Below, one piece after another: positions 1-8,733 of a stretch of 64,000 bases of DNA. The notes beneath the pieces were generated by a model. It had not been told where the DNA came from and ran no database searches. It was given only the letters and a program-made list of their open reading frames with translations. The DNA lies in the NCBI RefSeq assembly GCF_014202475.1, contig NZ_JACHGV010000020.1, forward strand, positions 1 through 64,000. The letters run 5' to 3'. The DNA is from Streptomyces paradoxus. GTDB taxonomy: Bacteria; Actinomycetota; Actinomycetes; Streptomycetales; Streptomycetaceae. Every line of letters starts with the position of its first letter. The first letter of the stretch is position 1. Made by a program: the position numbers and the translations under genes.

Positions 1-966
1 CTCCTGCGCCGCCCACCAGGCCAGGCCCTGGCGGGCGCGCTCGCCGGGCAGCCGCCCGTGCTTGTGCGCGTACTTGTAGGTGAGGCCCTCCAGAACGTCC
101 TCGATCCGCTGACGGCGGGTGGAGGACCAGTCGATGAGCTCGGCGTCGACACCGGCTATCTCCATCACCGGGCGCAGGCCCGGCGTCACCTCCCGGGGCA
201 CCGTCGCCAGCCCCAGCTCCTCACACACCTCGGTCGTCATCGCGAGGGTATAGAGCGTCCCGGTGGCCACCACATGCTGGTAGAGGCGGACCGTGTCCAG
301 GGCGCCCCACACCGGCTCACCAGCGTCGCCCCTGCGCTGCACGCGGTTCAGGACCAGGCAGTGGTCATGCAGGAGCGGGAAGCCGTCCCGGTTGTCGAAG
401 TGCCGGAACGCCGCGACCACGAGGGCCGGTGTCTTCGCGCGGTCGCGGCCCGAGGACCACCGGGTCTCCGCGACCTCATCCTCCAGCCAGCGCAGCGCCT
501 TGGCGATGGCCCGCTCGTGCGCCCGCTCGATGACCCGGCGCGTCCTGGTATCTCCCAGCGCCCACAACACGATCAGGGACGCCTGCGGCCGGAAGGTGAA
601 GTCGAGCGCGAGCAGCGGAGTCTGCTTGCGCGCCTCGATCTCCTCGATCGGCTGCCCAAGCACGGTCGCCAGTCGCGCGGTGGCCGGGTCGGCGCCGTCG
701 TCCAGGAGGCCGCGCTCGATGCGGTCGGCGTCCGGGTGCCGGCCCTGCCCGAAGACGAGCTTCATCTGCCGCTCGGACACCTTCCCGCCCTCGGTGAGCC
801 CGAGCGCAACCAGGCCGCGCCCTAGCCATCTCCCGGGTGGGAGGCCGGCCATCACCTGGGCGTCCTTCAGCGACTGGCCGACCGGACGGCGGCCGTCCCC
901 GAACGCGACTCCGCGCACGTAGTACCGCCACGCATTACGCCTCTGAACCTTCGCGACACTGAGCAT
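1..966 (-). CDS. MobF (TrwC-like) conjugative relaxase, N-terminal part, cut by the window edge
   Basis: The first 322 codons of a relaxase that would nick plasmid DNA at oriT and lead the strand during conjugation. The frame is open from an ATG at 966 to base 1. Residues 15-16 are the tyrosine pair (RYYVRG) expected of the MobF catalytic tyrosines. A metal-binding three-histidine cluster is visible as H189 in FRHFDNRD and H200/H202 in LLHDH, and D122 lies in LDFTF as in TrwC. The helicase half is not in the window. The gene indicates a conjugative plasmid or integrative element. Seen: the motifs. Known: the MobF fold. Inferred: activity, since the rest of the protein is not visible. Confidence 0.85.
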   Translation of the reverse strand, partial: MLSVAKVQRRNAWRYYVRGVAFGDGRRPVGQSLKDAQVMAGLPPGRWLGRGLVALGLTEGGKVSERQMKLVFGQGRHPDADRIERGLLDDGADPATARLATVLGQPIEEIEARKQTPLLALDFTFRPQASLIVLWALGDTRTRRVIERAHERAIAKALRWLEDEVAETRWSSGRDRAKTPALVVAAFRHFDNRDGFPLLHDHCLVLNRVQRRGDAGEPVWGALDTVRLYQHVVATGTLYTLAMTTEVCEELGLATVPREVTPGLRPVMEIAGVDAELIDWSSTRRQRIEDVLEGLTYKYAHKHGRLPGERARQGLAWWAAQE

Positions 967-1138
967 CCCCACAGAAGACACCGGCTCTGAACTGCGGCAA
1001 CAGCGTGATCCCGTGGGGTGGGAGGGTTCACCGGAACTTCACGGCCGATCCCGTGCGGCGGGCACCCGCAGCGACACCGCGCCCGCCCGGCGGACAGGGT
1101 CTGCCATGCAAATGCTGCGCACGCAACCGCCAAAAACC

Positions 1139-1167
1139 GCGGGACTTCCCAATTGGGGAAGTCCCGC
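1139..1167. terminator. Intrinsic terminator-like hairpin
   Basis: Perfect 12-bp inverted repeat, GCGGGACTTCCC and its complement, around the 5-nt loop AATTG. It lies just past the stop of the minus-strand fragment ending at 1181 and upstream of the relaxase start at 966. It probably ends transcription of the fragment; there is no clear U-tract. Confidence 0.6.
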
Positions 1168-1180
1168 TCAACGGCAGGGA

Positions 1181-1366
1181 TCAGCCCTCAACGACCTCGG
1201 CATCCACGATGACGTCCCCGTCGACGGTGTCGGCGTCGACTTCGACCTTCACCTTGCTGAGAATTCGGTCGATGCGGTGGATGGCGTCTTGCTGCCGCTG
1301 GGCTTCTTCGCCACTGCGAGCCTTGCGGGGTCCGGGTGCCTGGCCAGCATCCGTCCCACTACGCAC
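1181..1366 (-). CDS. C-terminal fragment of a small hypothetical protein
   Basis: A 61-codon frame whose last ~45 residues look genuinely coding: a charged helix followed by a valine/aspartate-rich tail (VKVEVDADTVDGDVIVDAEV). The apparent GTG start at 1366 overlaps an opposite-strand Sua5 remnant, so the true N-terminus was probably lost at a junction near 1325-1345. It is followed by the hairpin at 1139-1167. I do not recognise the family. Confidence 0.4.
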   Translation of the reverse strand: MRSGTDAGQAPGPRKARSGEEAQRQQDAIHRIDRILSKVKVEVDADTVDGDVIVDAEVVEG

Positions 1367-1728
1367 CGCGGGCTCGGGTCGTCCTGGTCGAGCCCGAGAA
1401 GGTCATCGCCGAAGCGGAAAGGGCGTGGGAGCTGGGACACCAGGTGGGCGTCTTTCTTGCCCCGTCCCTCGCCGACGCCCCGGTGAAGGCGCACGCCGTG
1501 GTGGCGGTCCCCGGTTCGATGGCCGCTTACGCGCGCGGGCTGTACGGGTTCCTGCGCGAGCTCGACCAGAAGGGGTGCGACGTCATCGTCGCGTCCTTGC
1601 CGGTGGAGGAGCGGCTGGGGCTGGCGATCGCCAACCGTCTTCGCCGCGCCGCGGGGCCCCGGCCCACCGTGTGCCAGCAACGGCGCCGTGCCTTTACTGG
1701 GCCGGCTATTCGTGACGGATTCGGCTGA
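1324..1728 (+). pseudogene. Remnant of Sua5 (threonylcarbamoyl-AMP synthase) C-terminal domain
   Basis: This frame encodes only the C-terminal Sua5 domain: VRVPGQHPSHYAPRARVVLV is the typical HYAP-x-A linker/domain entry, followed by SMAAYARGLYGFLRELDQKG and LAIANRLRRAAG, the conserved end of the family. The YrdC catalytic domain that makes threonylcarbamoyl-AMP for tRNA t6A is absent, and nothing upstream encodes it. A GTG at 1336 could start translation but the product would lack the active domain. It abuts an oppositely oriented, also 5'-truncated fragment (1181-1366), so the point near 1330 looks like a recombination joint. Confidence 0.7.
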
Positions 1729-1889
1729 GCGCCCACCGGTCTGGCAGGCCGGGCACAGCTCGTGCCCCCCGTCGGTGATGAGCGTTCCCATCCCCGGCGT
1801 ATCTCGCAGCCCGCGGCCCGCGCCAGGTCAGCGCGGGGCACGGAGTTGGACGCGGGATCGGCTCCGTGAGCCATCGGGAGCCCTTCCAT
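1720..1889 (-). pseudogene. Frameshifted small Cys-containing hypothetical gene
   Basis: Two minus-strand frames join into one plausible protein: first an ATG-started stretch with ADLARAAGCEIRRGW, then a frame change at about 1790, then GTLITDGGHELCPACQTGG. The break fits loss of one G in a GGGGATGGGAAC run. The CPAC motif may bind zinc. The downstream end runs without a clean stop into the Sua5 remnant. No family is recognised. The call rests on the continuity of the two peptides and would change if the sequence here has a base error. Confidence 0.4.
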
Positions 1890-1981
1890 GGATGATCAAG
1901 CAGAACCCGCGGTGTTCCTCATCCACGTACACGGGTGTCCTCCGACCGCAGCAAACGCTGGGCAACCACGGCCGGGGCCGA

Positions 1982-2623
1982 TCAGGACGCGGCGGGAACC
2001 ACCGCATCGAGGCCGCGAGAGGCGACGAGCTGTGCACTGCCATCGGCCAGCCGGTAGGACATCCCCACCACACCGAGACGGCCAGCGGCCACCCGCTCGG
2101 CCAGGACGCGGGAGCGTTCGAGCAGCAGGCCCACGGTGTGCTCAATGTGCTCGGCCAGGATCTCGTCAGCCGTCTCGCGTCCCGCTGCCCGGGCTGCCAG
2201 CACGCTCGGGGTCACCCGTTCGACAACGTCCCGGACAAAGCCGCCCGGCGTCTGCCCGTCCTCCAGGGAGGAGCAGGCCGCTGCCACGGCGCCGCACGAG
2301 TCGTGGCCGAGGACGACGACCAGCGGCGCGTTGAGGACGTGCACGCCGAACTCGATGCTTCCGAGCACTTCGGTACCGGCGACATGCCCGGCGGTGCGCA
2401 CCACGAACAAGTCGCCCAGGCCGCGGTCGAAGATGATCTCGGCGGCCAGCCGGGAGTCGGAGCACCCGAACAGCACGGCGAAGGGCCGCTGGGACGGTGC
2501 GGTCTCGGCGCGGCGGGTGGCGTCCTGGTTGGGGTGTTCGGGGGTGCCGGCGACGAAGCGCTGGTTACCTGCCAGCAGCAGCTCGAAGGCGTCGCGGGGC
2601 GTCGGGGTCTGCATCTCGCTCAT
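1982..2623 (-). CDS. Beta-class carbonic anhydrase
   Basis: 213 aa, the usual length for a bacterial beta-carbonic anhydrase, which interconverts CO2 and bicarbonate in the cytoplasm. Zinc ligands are visible: C54 with the D56/R58 dyad in GCSDSR, and H107 and C110 in GHDSCGA. The ATG at 2623 precedes a typical N-terminal helix (RDAFELLLAGNQRFV). The frame is intact and single-gene, with a STAS-domain gene upstream on the same strand (2726-3088). All metal ligands are present, so activity is likely. It could serve pH or carboxylase supply; context gives no sharper role. Confidence 0.92.
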   Translation of the reverse strand: MSEMQTPTPRDAFELLLAGNQRFVAGTPEHPNQDATRRAETAPSQRPFAVLFGCSDSRLAAEIIFDRGLGDLFVVRTAGHVAGTEVLGSIEFGVHVLNAPLVVVLGHDSCGAVAAACSSLEDGQTPGGFVRDVVERVTPSVLAARAAGRETADEILAEHIEHTVGLLLERSRVLAERVAAGRLGVVGMSYRLADGSAQLVASRGLDAVVPAAS

Positions 2624-2725
2624 GGCGGCAGCCTAGAACCCGCACCAGCCCGTCGCCTCGCCTGGTGCCGCCCGAGCTCCCCACGTCGGGCCACGTTGAC
2701 GGCCTTGCTATCACCCCCAGGCGTA

Positions 2726-3088
2726 TCAACTCCCGCCGCCGGCCGCCATCTCGGCTTCAGCCTCGGCGACGGTGCCGTACACCGGCAGCACACTGTCCAC
2801 CCCGGTCATGCTGAGCATCCGCTGCAGATTCAGCGGCACACAGGCCAGCACCAGCACAGATCCGGCCCCGCCCGCCTGCCGCCAGGCCCACAGCAACACA
2901 TTCAGCCCGGCCGAATCACAGAACGACACCCCCGACAGGTCCAGCACCACATACCGCAGGCCCCGGGCGATCTCCTCACCGATGCGGCCGCGGAGGAACG
3001 GAGCGGTCTGATAGTCCATGTCCCCGCCGAGCTGCACGGCCAGGCACATTCCCGACACACTCGCCGCGACTGAGGGTTCTGCGGTCAT
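2726..3088 (-). CDS. STAS-domain anti-anti-sigma factor
   Basis: 120 aa, a single STAS domain like SpoIIAA/RsbV. The phospho-acceptor loop is seen as VLDLSGVSFCDSAGLNVLL, with the D-S-A-G core. Such proteins are phosphorylated by a HATPase anti-sigma kinase and, unphosphorylated, free a sigma-B-type factor. Start ATG 3088 has a good ribosome site (GGGAG, 6 nt upstream). The kinase-like partner could be the HATPase protein at 10456-10935. Sigma factors are not encoded nearby, so the target is unknown. Confidence 0.85.
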   Translation of the reverse strand: MTAEPSVAASVSGMCLAVQLGGDMDYQTAPFLRGRIGEEIARGLRYVVLDLSGVSFCDSAGLNVLLWAWRQAGGAGSVLVLACVPLNLQRMLSMTGVDSVLPVYGTVAEAEAEMAAGGGS

Positions 3089-3702
3089 GACGATCTCCCA
3101 GCCGTCTCATCGGGAGACGCCACCAACTGTGACGATGAGCCTACCGACTCCCCTCACAGCACATCCTCACACCGTCCACGAACGCGGTCGGTTGAAAGGC
3201 AGCCACAGACCGCTGCCCGGGAGTGTCCGAGGCCAGTCCTGCCAGAGGGCGGGGATGATGAAGCGATGGCGTGTGACGAGGACCGCGGGTGGGCTGAGAC
3301 CCCTATCCCCGGGTTGCAGGTCTGTGGTGAGCAGGTCACCGGGATGCGTCTGCTGGGCTGGGTGGGGATTCTGCCGCTCTCGGTGGTGAGAACGGTCGTG
3401 GGCCTGCCGTCCATTGGAGGGATTCCCGCTCCCGTGCCTGTGCCGGCGGGTGTGGCGATCGGTTGATCACAGGCCGGTGCACGACCGGCAGAGCGTAGGT
3501 GCGCTGAGCCCGGCGGTCCGGGCCTGGCTCCCACAAGTACGCCGCGGCCCCGGTGTTATCGCCGGCCTTCGGGGTCCGCGTGCTGCGGTTGGCCCTCGCC
3601 CACCTCGCGCCGAGCCGCACCGAAGACGACGACTGGCGGGATGGGCTTTCACGACGACGAGCCCTCCCCCTGAGCGTGGGTGGCCGCCGAGGTTGTTGGA
3701 GG
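3089..3702. other. Gap without a convincing gene
   Basis: Short open frames occur on both strands (for example 3266-3466 plus, 3336-3620 minus), but none shows a recognisable motif, a good start site or codon use better than its rivals. I see no terminator or repeat I can support. Confidence 0.4.
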
Positions 3703-3987
3703 TCAGTCGGCGGGCCCTGGGTGGCGGGCTGCCTTCTTCACCTCCGCATCGACCAGGCGGCGCTCGCTGCCCTGCTCGAAGGCGTATGCCGTGACCGCCT
3801 CCTGGACGTCGCGGACAGCGTCGACCCAGGCCTTCCAGGCAGTGTGCCAGGCGGTGCGCTGATGCTCGGTCCACCCGCTCGAAGGGGTGCGGCCGTAACC
3901 GTCGTAGAGCCCCTGCACCTCGGTATGTGCCCCGTCGGCAGTACGCTGCAGCGTCACGAGGTCTTCGAAGGTGGGCGCCACGTCCAC
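3703..3987 (-). CDS. Small conserved-looking hypothetical protein
   Basis: 94 aa from a GTG at 3987. It opens with VDVAPTFEDLVTLQRTADGA and continues with a tryptophan-rich helical stretch (WTEHQRTAWHTAWKAW) and a basic end (DAEVKKAARHPG). I recognise the general pattern from many Streptomyces small proteins of unknown function, probably all-helical and cytoplasmic. The open frame continues upstream to 4266 but that part reads as a shadow of the neighbouring STAS pseudogene. No function can be assigned. Confidence 0.6.
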   Translation of the reverse strand: MDVAPTFEDLVTLQRTADGAHTEVQGLYDGYGRTPSSGWTEHQRTAWHTAWKAWVDAVRDVQEAVTAYAFEQGSERRLVDAEVKKAARHPGPAD

Positions 3988-4164
3988 GAAGCCTAAGCGG
4001 ACATGAGGGAGCCGCCCGGGCCACGACGCGTTCGCGGCCCCGTACGCGGGCTGCCGCCGTGCATGCGGCAGAGCCGGCACAGCCACTTGGGGTGCGTGGG
4101 TTCGGCGGTGGTGGGGCAGAATCGTGCGCTCACGTCCGTCCCAGCAAGCACATTCGAGGAGCCG

Positions 4165-4529
4165 GTGACCCACCTCGAGAAGGCGGGCCGGCCAGACCGA
4201 CTCTCCGCCGAACACCACATGGTCTCGGGCGTGCGTGTCGTGACGCTGCGGGGCGAGATCGACCACGACGTCCAGGACGTGCTCAGCCAGGCCCTGCTGA
4301 GCGAGGACAAGCCAGTGCCCCTGCGGTGGTGGCGGATCTCAGCGGAGTGACCTTCATGGACTCCAGCGGCATCAACGTCTTCGTCGCCGCCTATCAGCAG
4401 GCCAGGGACACCGGCGGGTGGGTGCGCATCGCCGGTGCTCAAGAATCCGTCCTGCGCGTGCTGCACCTGACCGGCGTCGATGCGCTCATCCCCTGCCACT
4501 CCAATACCGAGCAGGCCCTGACCGTTTGA
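4165..4529 (+). pseudogene. Frameshifted STAS-domain anti-anti-sigma gene
   Basis: From GTG 4165 one frame encodes VSGVRVVTLRGEIDHDV and runs to a stop at 4350. A second frame, entered around 4325, encodes VVADLSGVTFMDSSGINVFV through to GVDALIPCHSN and stops at 4529. Together they match the intact STAS paralogue at 11084-11470 (same MDS-x-GIN core and GVDALI end). A single-base indel near 4322-4330 in a CCAGTGCCCCTG stretch explains the break. Probably inactive unless it is a sequencing error. Confidence 0.75.
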
Positions 4530-4532
4530 GCC

Positions 4533-4977
4533 CTATCCGGCCTTGCCTGAGTCGTGGCCTCGGCGCGAGCGCCGCTGCACGGCTGCACCCAGCTCCCTGC
4601 CCACAAGTTCCGGCAGTGGTTCCCCCAACGCCCAGCCGATCACCGTCTGCGCGACGGAGTGCAGCTTGATGTTGGTCTGCTGGGAAACCTCACGTAGCAC
4701 CTCGAACCCGGCCGCCGGCGCAATCCGGTGGACCGCGACGAGGACGCCTTATGGCCTGGTCGACCGTCGCATGAGAGGCGACCGCCTGGCGTAGCTGGGC
4801 GTTCTCCTGCTCCAGGTGGGTGGGCGAGGCCTCGCGCCTTCTCTCGGGCAGGGGCCTTGGTGTGCGGGAGGTCGTCATCACCAACTCCGTCGGGGACAGG
4901 GTCTCCCTGGACGCCTGCCCTCGGCCGCGGCGCCAAGACGTGTGATCTTCACCGGCCGACGACTTCGGCGCGGGCAC
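4533..4977 (-). pseudogene. Frameshifted ANTAR-domain RNA-binding protein gene
   Basis: The minus strand reads LEQENAQLRQAVASHATVDQAI up to about 4750. After one extra A (ATAAGG at 4747-4752) the next frame reads GVLVAVHRIAPAAGFEVLRE then VSQQTNIKLHSVAQTV, a classic ANTAR domain, stopping at 4533. ANTAR proteins bind paired hairpins in mRNA and antiterminate. The first frame ends soon after the slip (stop at 4690), so the RNA-binding half is not made. The 3' end sits 4 bp from the convergent STAS pseudogene. Two adjacent frameshifted regulators suggest decay of a regulatory pair. Confidence 0.75.
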
Positions 4978-5395
4978 ACCGTCGGCCCGGCTTCACGCCG
5001 ATCACGGCCGGGCGGGCCACGGCTGCTGTTTCACAGCAGGCGGCCTGCAGGATTGCCACCGGGATCATCAACCAGCACGTTCGCAGCCGCTGTCCGCGAT
5101 CGGGATGCGCGGGACGTAGAAGGCGCGTCACATGAGACCTCCAGCGCCCCATAACAGGTACAGAGAGAGCGTAGGCCCGGACCAGGCGTCCGGGCCTTCG
5201 TCATGCCCCCGAACTTCCTCTCCGGTCGCTGCTGTTCCGATGCCGACTTCCGGCCCTGCGGGGTGAAGAAGCCGATCCCCGCGAGGACGAGCCTGAGACG
5301 CAGCGGCTCGACCTCGAGGACAACTGTGCTCAGCGTTCGCTGACACGAGACGCCTGCCCGGCGTCGCCGCCTGCACGAGACATAGAATCGAACGC
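4978..5395. other. Gap without a convincing gene; one hairpin
   Basis: About 400 bp with no supported gene. It contains the hairpin listed at 5174-5196. A few open frames on each strand have no motif or convincing start. The final part is the upstream region of the DUF6233 gene at 5396. Confidence 0.4.
5174..5196. terminator. Hairpin, possible terminator
   Basis: 8-bp stem GGCCCGGA / TCCGGGCC with the 7-nt loop CCAGGCG, followed by TTCGTC. Orientation and the gene it serves are unclear. Confidence 0.45.
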
Positions 5396-5746
5396 ATGAA
5401 CGAAGATCCGTCGCGGCTTCAGCTGCTCCGCTTCGCCCGGCGCGTGGTGGTCCAACAAGCGACGGCGGCCCTCGCCCAGATCGACGGCTGGATCGCAGCG
5501 GAAGAACGGCGCGAGACAGAACGGCACCGTGGCGAGGAGATGCGGCCACCTCCTCCGGAGTGGTTGATCCAGCACGGGCTCAACCGCACGAACATTGACG
5601 CCGTGCACACCGGTGCGTGCTGGGCAGCGGCCAAGAGCGGCCGGTGCCGTCCGGCCACCCGCCAACAGTCGCTGGAGGCGCTACGCCAGCAGGTGCCAGC
5701 CTGCGTCCACTGCCGCCCGGACACCGCCCTCGGCATCCTCGACTAG
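5396..5746 (+). CDS. DUF6233-type small protein
   Basis: 116 aa from ATG 5396. The pattern fits the Streptomyces DUF6233 group: a helical N-terminus (RRVVVQQATAALAQIDGW), a glutamate/arginine-rich linker, then RPPPPEWLIQHGLN and a C-terminal part with conserved cysteines in HTGACW and VPACVHCRPDTALGI. The CVHC pair plus the upstream Cys could form a metal site. Function is unknown; such genes are multicopy in Streptomyces accessory regions. A frameshifted relative may lie at 10135-10374. Confidence 0.7.
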   Translation: MNEDPSRLQLLRFARRVVVQQATAALAQIDGWIAAEERRETERHRGEEMRPPPPEWLIQHGLNRTNIDAVHTGACWAAAKSGRCRPATRQQSLEALRQQVPACVHCRPDTALGILD

Positions 5747-5932
5747 AGCTGGTGGTCGCCGTGGAAGGCATCCCGGCTGACGTAGTCACATTCCGTCGCC
5801 GGTCGGTGGGTCGGCACCCGGCGCGGGCGGGTTCATCTCCACGGCAGGCCGCAGCGGAGCCGACGCGCAACACGGCGCGCGTATCCTCCCCGGCCGCATC
5901 CGCGCCGCCGCCCATCCCGCCCGTCCTCGGGA

Positions 5933-6130
5933 TCAATACGGCAGCGGTCGCATTTCCGTGACCAGCAGCCCTAGCATGCGGAAGCGGGCCAAAAGGCCGA
6001 ACAAATGCGCTTCGTCGATGACAGTGCCGAAGAAGACCGTCTGCCTGCCCAGCATCACGGAGTCCAGCTCGGGGAACGTCGCCGCAGCGTTCTCCGGAAC
6101 CGGCCCGCAGATGCGGAACTCATAGCGCAT
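5933..6130 (-). CDS. Small hypothetical protein
   Basis: 65 aa from ATG 6130 (GGAG lies 14 nt upstream). Sequence begins MRYEFRICGPVPENAAATFP and ends with a hydrophobic helix-like LFGLLARFRMLGLLVTEMRP. An alternating beta-alpha pattern suggests a compact ferredoxin-like or BON-like fold, but this is only an impression. The same frame extends upstream to 6385 without better support. No family is recognised. Confidence 0.5.
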   Translation of the reverse strand: MRYEFRICGPVPENAAATFPELDSVMLGRQTVFFGTVIDEAHLFGLLARFRMLGLLVTEMRPLPY

Positions 6131-6308
6131 GGGTTCGCCCACTCCAGGCATGCCCCATGGTGATACCAGCTCTGCCACGCAGACTTCACCCGCAATGGGT
6201 GAACAAGCCCGGCTCGCCACCTGCCTGGCACCACCGTCCGCAGCGCGCACCAGCGTGATTCGTGCCGGCGCATGCCGGCTGCAGGACACGGTGTGTGAGG
6301 TCGGCTCC

Positions 6309-6875
6309 TTATCGCTGGGCCCGCCGACGCCGCCGTGCCCGCCTGCTGCCAGCGTTACCGGCCCCCGGCAAGTGATCGCTTTCACCCGTAGGTGCGCGAA
6401 ATCCGCTCGGGACGGCAGCGGCTGCCGGGGCTGTCGGTGCTGGCTGTGCGGCCGCCGGTTTCACGGCAGGCCGCCAGCGGGACACAGCCTGAGCCAGCAC
6501 CCGGGTGTGAGGCATCAACGGGGCACACTGAGAGCAGACTTCGGCGACTATCCACACCCGCCCCACGGCCGGATCACGCCGCAGGGCAAGGACCACACTG
6601 CCCCCGCATGCCACCTGCGTGCCCTCATGCGCGAGGCACCGCTGCGCCCGGCACTGACAGGCAGCATCGAGATGAACGGTCGCAGCCTTGGCATGCGCAA
6701 GCGCGTGGGCCTCAGCGAACTGGCGGAGGCCCATGACGTCCCGGGAGCGCGGCGGCATACGGCAGGCCGACGAGCAGGTCACCGACGCCGTCCGGTCACC
6801 GTGACCGGCAATGCGAACGGTCCACAGGCGTCCGGGGCGACGGGACGCCGAACTTTCGGGGGGTGTGACAGCCAA
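6309..6875 (-). CDS. Cysteine-rich hypothetical protein, plasmid type
   Basis: Up to 188 aa; the start is uncertain (TTG at 6875 is the longest choice and there is no nearby ATG). The core has paired cysteines and histidines: VTCSSACRM, AEAHALAHAKA, AACQCRAQRCLAHEG and AEVCSQCAPLMPH. This spacing resembles zinc-binding proteins of unknown function common on Streptomyces mobile elements. A proline/alanine-rich, basic tail follows. The frame is intact and lies just past the mreB gene on the same strand (gap about 100 bp). No role can be assigned. Confidence 0.6.
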   Translation of the reverse strand: MAVTPPESSASRRPGRLWTVRIAGHGDRTASVTCSSACRMPPRSRDVMGLRQFAEAHALAHAKAATVHLDAACQCRAQRCLAHEGTQVACGGSVVLALRRDPAVGRVWIVAEVCSQCAPLMPHTRVLAQAVSRWRPAVKPAAAQPAPTAPAAAAVPSGFRAPTGESDHLPGAGNAGSRRARRRRRAQR

Positions 6876-6981
6876 GACTCAATGTCCTTGTTCCGATGTC
6901 AAAGAGGGCGCGCAGGTCAGGAGCTGAGAACGATGACCCCGATGGGAGACCCTCCCCCTACGGCGGAATCGAAGAGTTGTG

Positions 6982-8013
6982 TCATCTGCGCGGCTGGGCG
7001 TTCAGCACCTGCTGGAGCGCCTCGAACTCCTCGACGCACTTTCCGGATCCGAGCGCCACGCTGTCCAGCGGGTCCTCGGCGATGTGGATCGGCATGCCCG
7101 TCTCGCGGCGCAGCCGCTCGTCCAGGCCTCGCAGCAGCGCTCCGCCGCCGGTCAGAACGATTCCTCGGTCCATGATGTCTCCGGACAGCTCCGGCAGGCA
7201 CTTGTCGAGGGTCGTCTTGACGGCGTCGACGATGGCGTTGACCGGCTCCTCGATCGCCTTGCGCACTTCGGCCGCGGCAATGACGACGGTCTTCGGCTGC
7301 CCGGAGACCAGGTCCTGGCCGCGCATTTCGGTGTGCTCCTCGGTGTCGAGGTCGCACGCCGCACCGATCGCGATCTTGACCTGCTCGGCCGTGCGCTCAC
7401 CCAGCAGCAGCGAGTACTCCTTCTTGACGTGCTGGACGATCGCGTTGTCCAGTTCGTCGCCCGCGACACGGATGGACTGGGCGATGACGATGCCACCGCA
7501 GGAGATGACCGCCACGTCCGTGGTGCCGCCGCCGATGTCGACCACCATGTTGCCCGTGGCCTCGTGGACCGGCAGGCCGGAGCCGATGGCCGCGGCCATG
7601 GGCTCCTCGATGATGTGCACCTGACGGGCGCCGGCCTGGGACGACGCCTCGATGACGGCACGGCGCTCGACGCCCGTGATGCCCGAGGGCACACAGACCA
7701 CGACCCGCGGACGAGCCAGATACCGCCGCTTGTGGATCTTCAGAATGAAGTAGCGGAGCATCCGCCCCGTGATCTCGAAGTCAGCGATGACACCGTCCTT
7801 CAGCGGACGCACGACAAGAATGTGGCCAGGCGTACGCCCGATCATCTTCTTCGCCTCCACACCGACCGCGAGGATGCCACCGGTGTCGGTGTTGACCGCG
7901 ACGACGGACGGCTCGTTGAGCACGATCCCGCGACCCCTGACGTACACCAGCGTGTTGGCGGTCCCGAGGTCGACAGCCATGTCACGCCCCATGAACGACA
8001 TCGAGTTCCCCAT
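6982..8013 (-). CDS. mreB: Rod-shape/sporulation actin homologue MreB
   Basis: 343 aa, full length, starting MGNSMSFMGRDMAVDLG; the frame is open further upstream but that part is non-homologous. Actin-fold ATP-binding motifs are visible: DLGTANTLVYVRG (phosphate 1), VVDIGGGTTDVAVI (phosphate 2) and GIVLTGGGALLRGL (adenosine). MreB polymerises under the membrane; in Streptomyces it helps spore-wall assembly. mreC/mreD, which follow the chromosomal gene, are absent here: downstream is a small Cys-rich gene. The sequence is close to the standard Streptomyces MreB, so this is probably an extra copy carried in an accessory region rather than the Mbl paralogue. Confidence 0.93.
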   Translation of the reverse strand: MGNSMSFMGRDMAVDLGTANTLVYVRGRGIVLNEPSVVAVNTDTGGILAVGVEAKKMIGRTPGHILVVRPLKDGVIADFEITGRMLRYFILKIHKRRYLARPRVVVCVPSGITGVERRAVIEASSQAGARQVHIIEEPMAAAIGSGLPVHEATGNMVVDIGGGTTDVAVISCGGIVIAQSIRVAGDELDNAIVQHVKKEYSLLLGERTAEQVKIAIGAACDLDTEEHTEMRGQDLVSGQPKTVVIAAAEVRKAIEEPVNAIVDAVKTTLDKCLPELSGDIMDRGIVLTGGGALLRGLDERLRRETGMPIHIAEDPLDSVALGSGKCVEEFEALQQVLNAQPRR

Positions 8014-8411
8014 CAGGACTCGTCTTGCCCTTTCCACTTTTTCTGCAGGGCCCTTCAGTCGGCGAGGCGGATGCTGCTCCACATCAGATGCTGTGTGGTG
8101 ACGGCAAGCAGGTGGGCTCACCACAGTCGATCCGGTGACGTGCCACGCTGCGCCGCTGCTTTGACACCGGACCGTATCGGCGTGCCCGCTGCGGCGAACT
8201 GCTCCCACGCCGCCTGCCCCAGTTGTCACCTCAGCGGCTGATCAGCCCGGGGGGCATGGTCAGACACTCTTCGGCAAGGCGAGGGCTCTTCGGTGTCGCA
8301 GCCCGACCAGAGCGTGGCTGCCCTGTCTTTCGGGCCCGGCCGGGGCCTGCTCGCGGCCCGAGGGGAGCGGTCGCGAACGGCCCGGAGCGCAGCCACGTGC
8401 TCTGATGTCAC

Positions 8412-8697
8412 TCACATGCGGTCAGGTACGCCGTCATCGAATGGAGAGCTCCCGTACCCAGCAATCATCAGCTCGCGCGAGCAGAGGTCGCCGCCCCTGG
8501 TGACGGTGAAGCGGCCCTCCCGGCCCTCCTGCGTCCTGATGACCAGCTCCTCGGTCTGGCTGATCGACCATGCGTCGGCCCTGGTTCTGGCGTGGATGGC
8601 GCCAATCCACCTTGGCTCCGTGCCGTACGGGTTGGCCGTCAAAGGGGTCGATAGCCAGTACCTTGCACTCGTCGAAGGACACCAGCTGAGCGGTCAC
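8412..8697 (-). pseudogene. Small hypothetical gene, probably frameshifted
   Basis: Frame one from GTG 8697 reads VTAQLVSFDECKVLAIDP. Frame two continues naturally as LTANPYGTEPRWIGAIHART and ends with TQEGREGRFTVTRGGDL and a stop at 8412. The switch falls in a CCCCTTT run at about 8640, consistent with one extra base. The combined protein would be about 95 aa, of unknown function. An intact shorter product from a TTG at 8642 is also possible. Confidence 0.45.
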
Positions 8698-8733
8698 CTC
8701 GTAGAGGCGTCAGCGCCACGGCACCCGCCGCGG

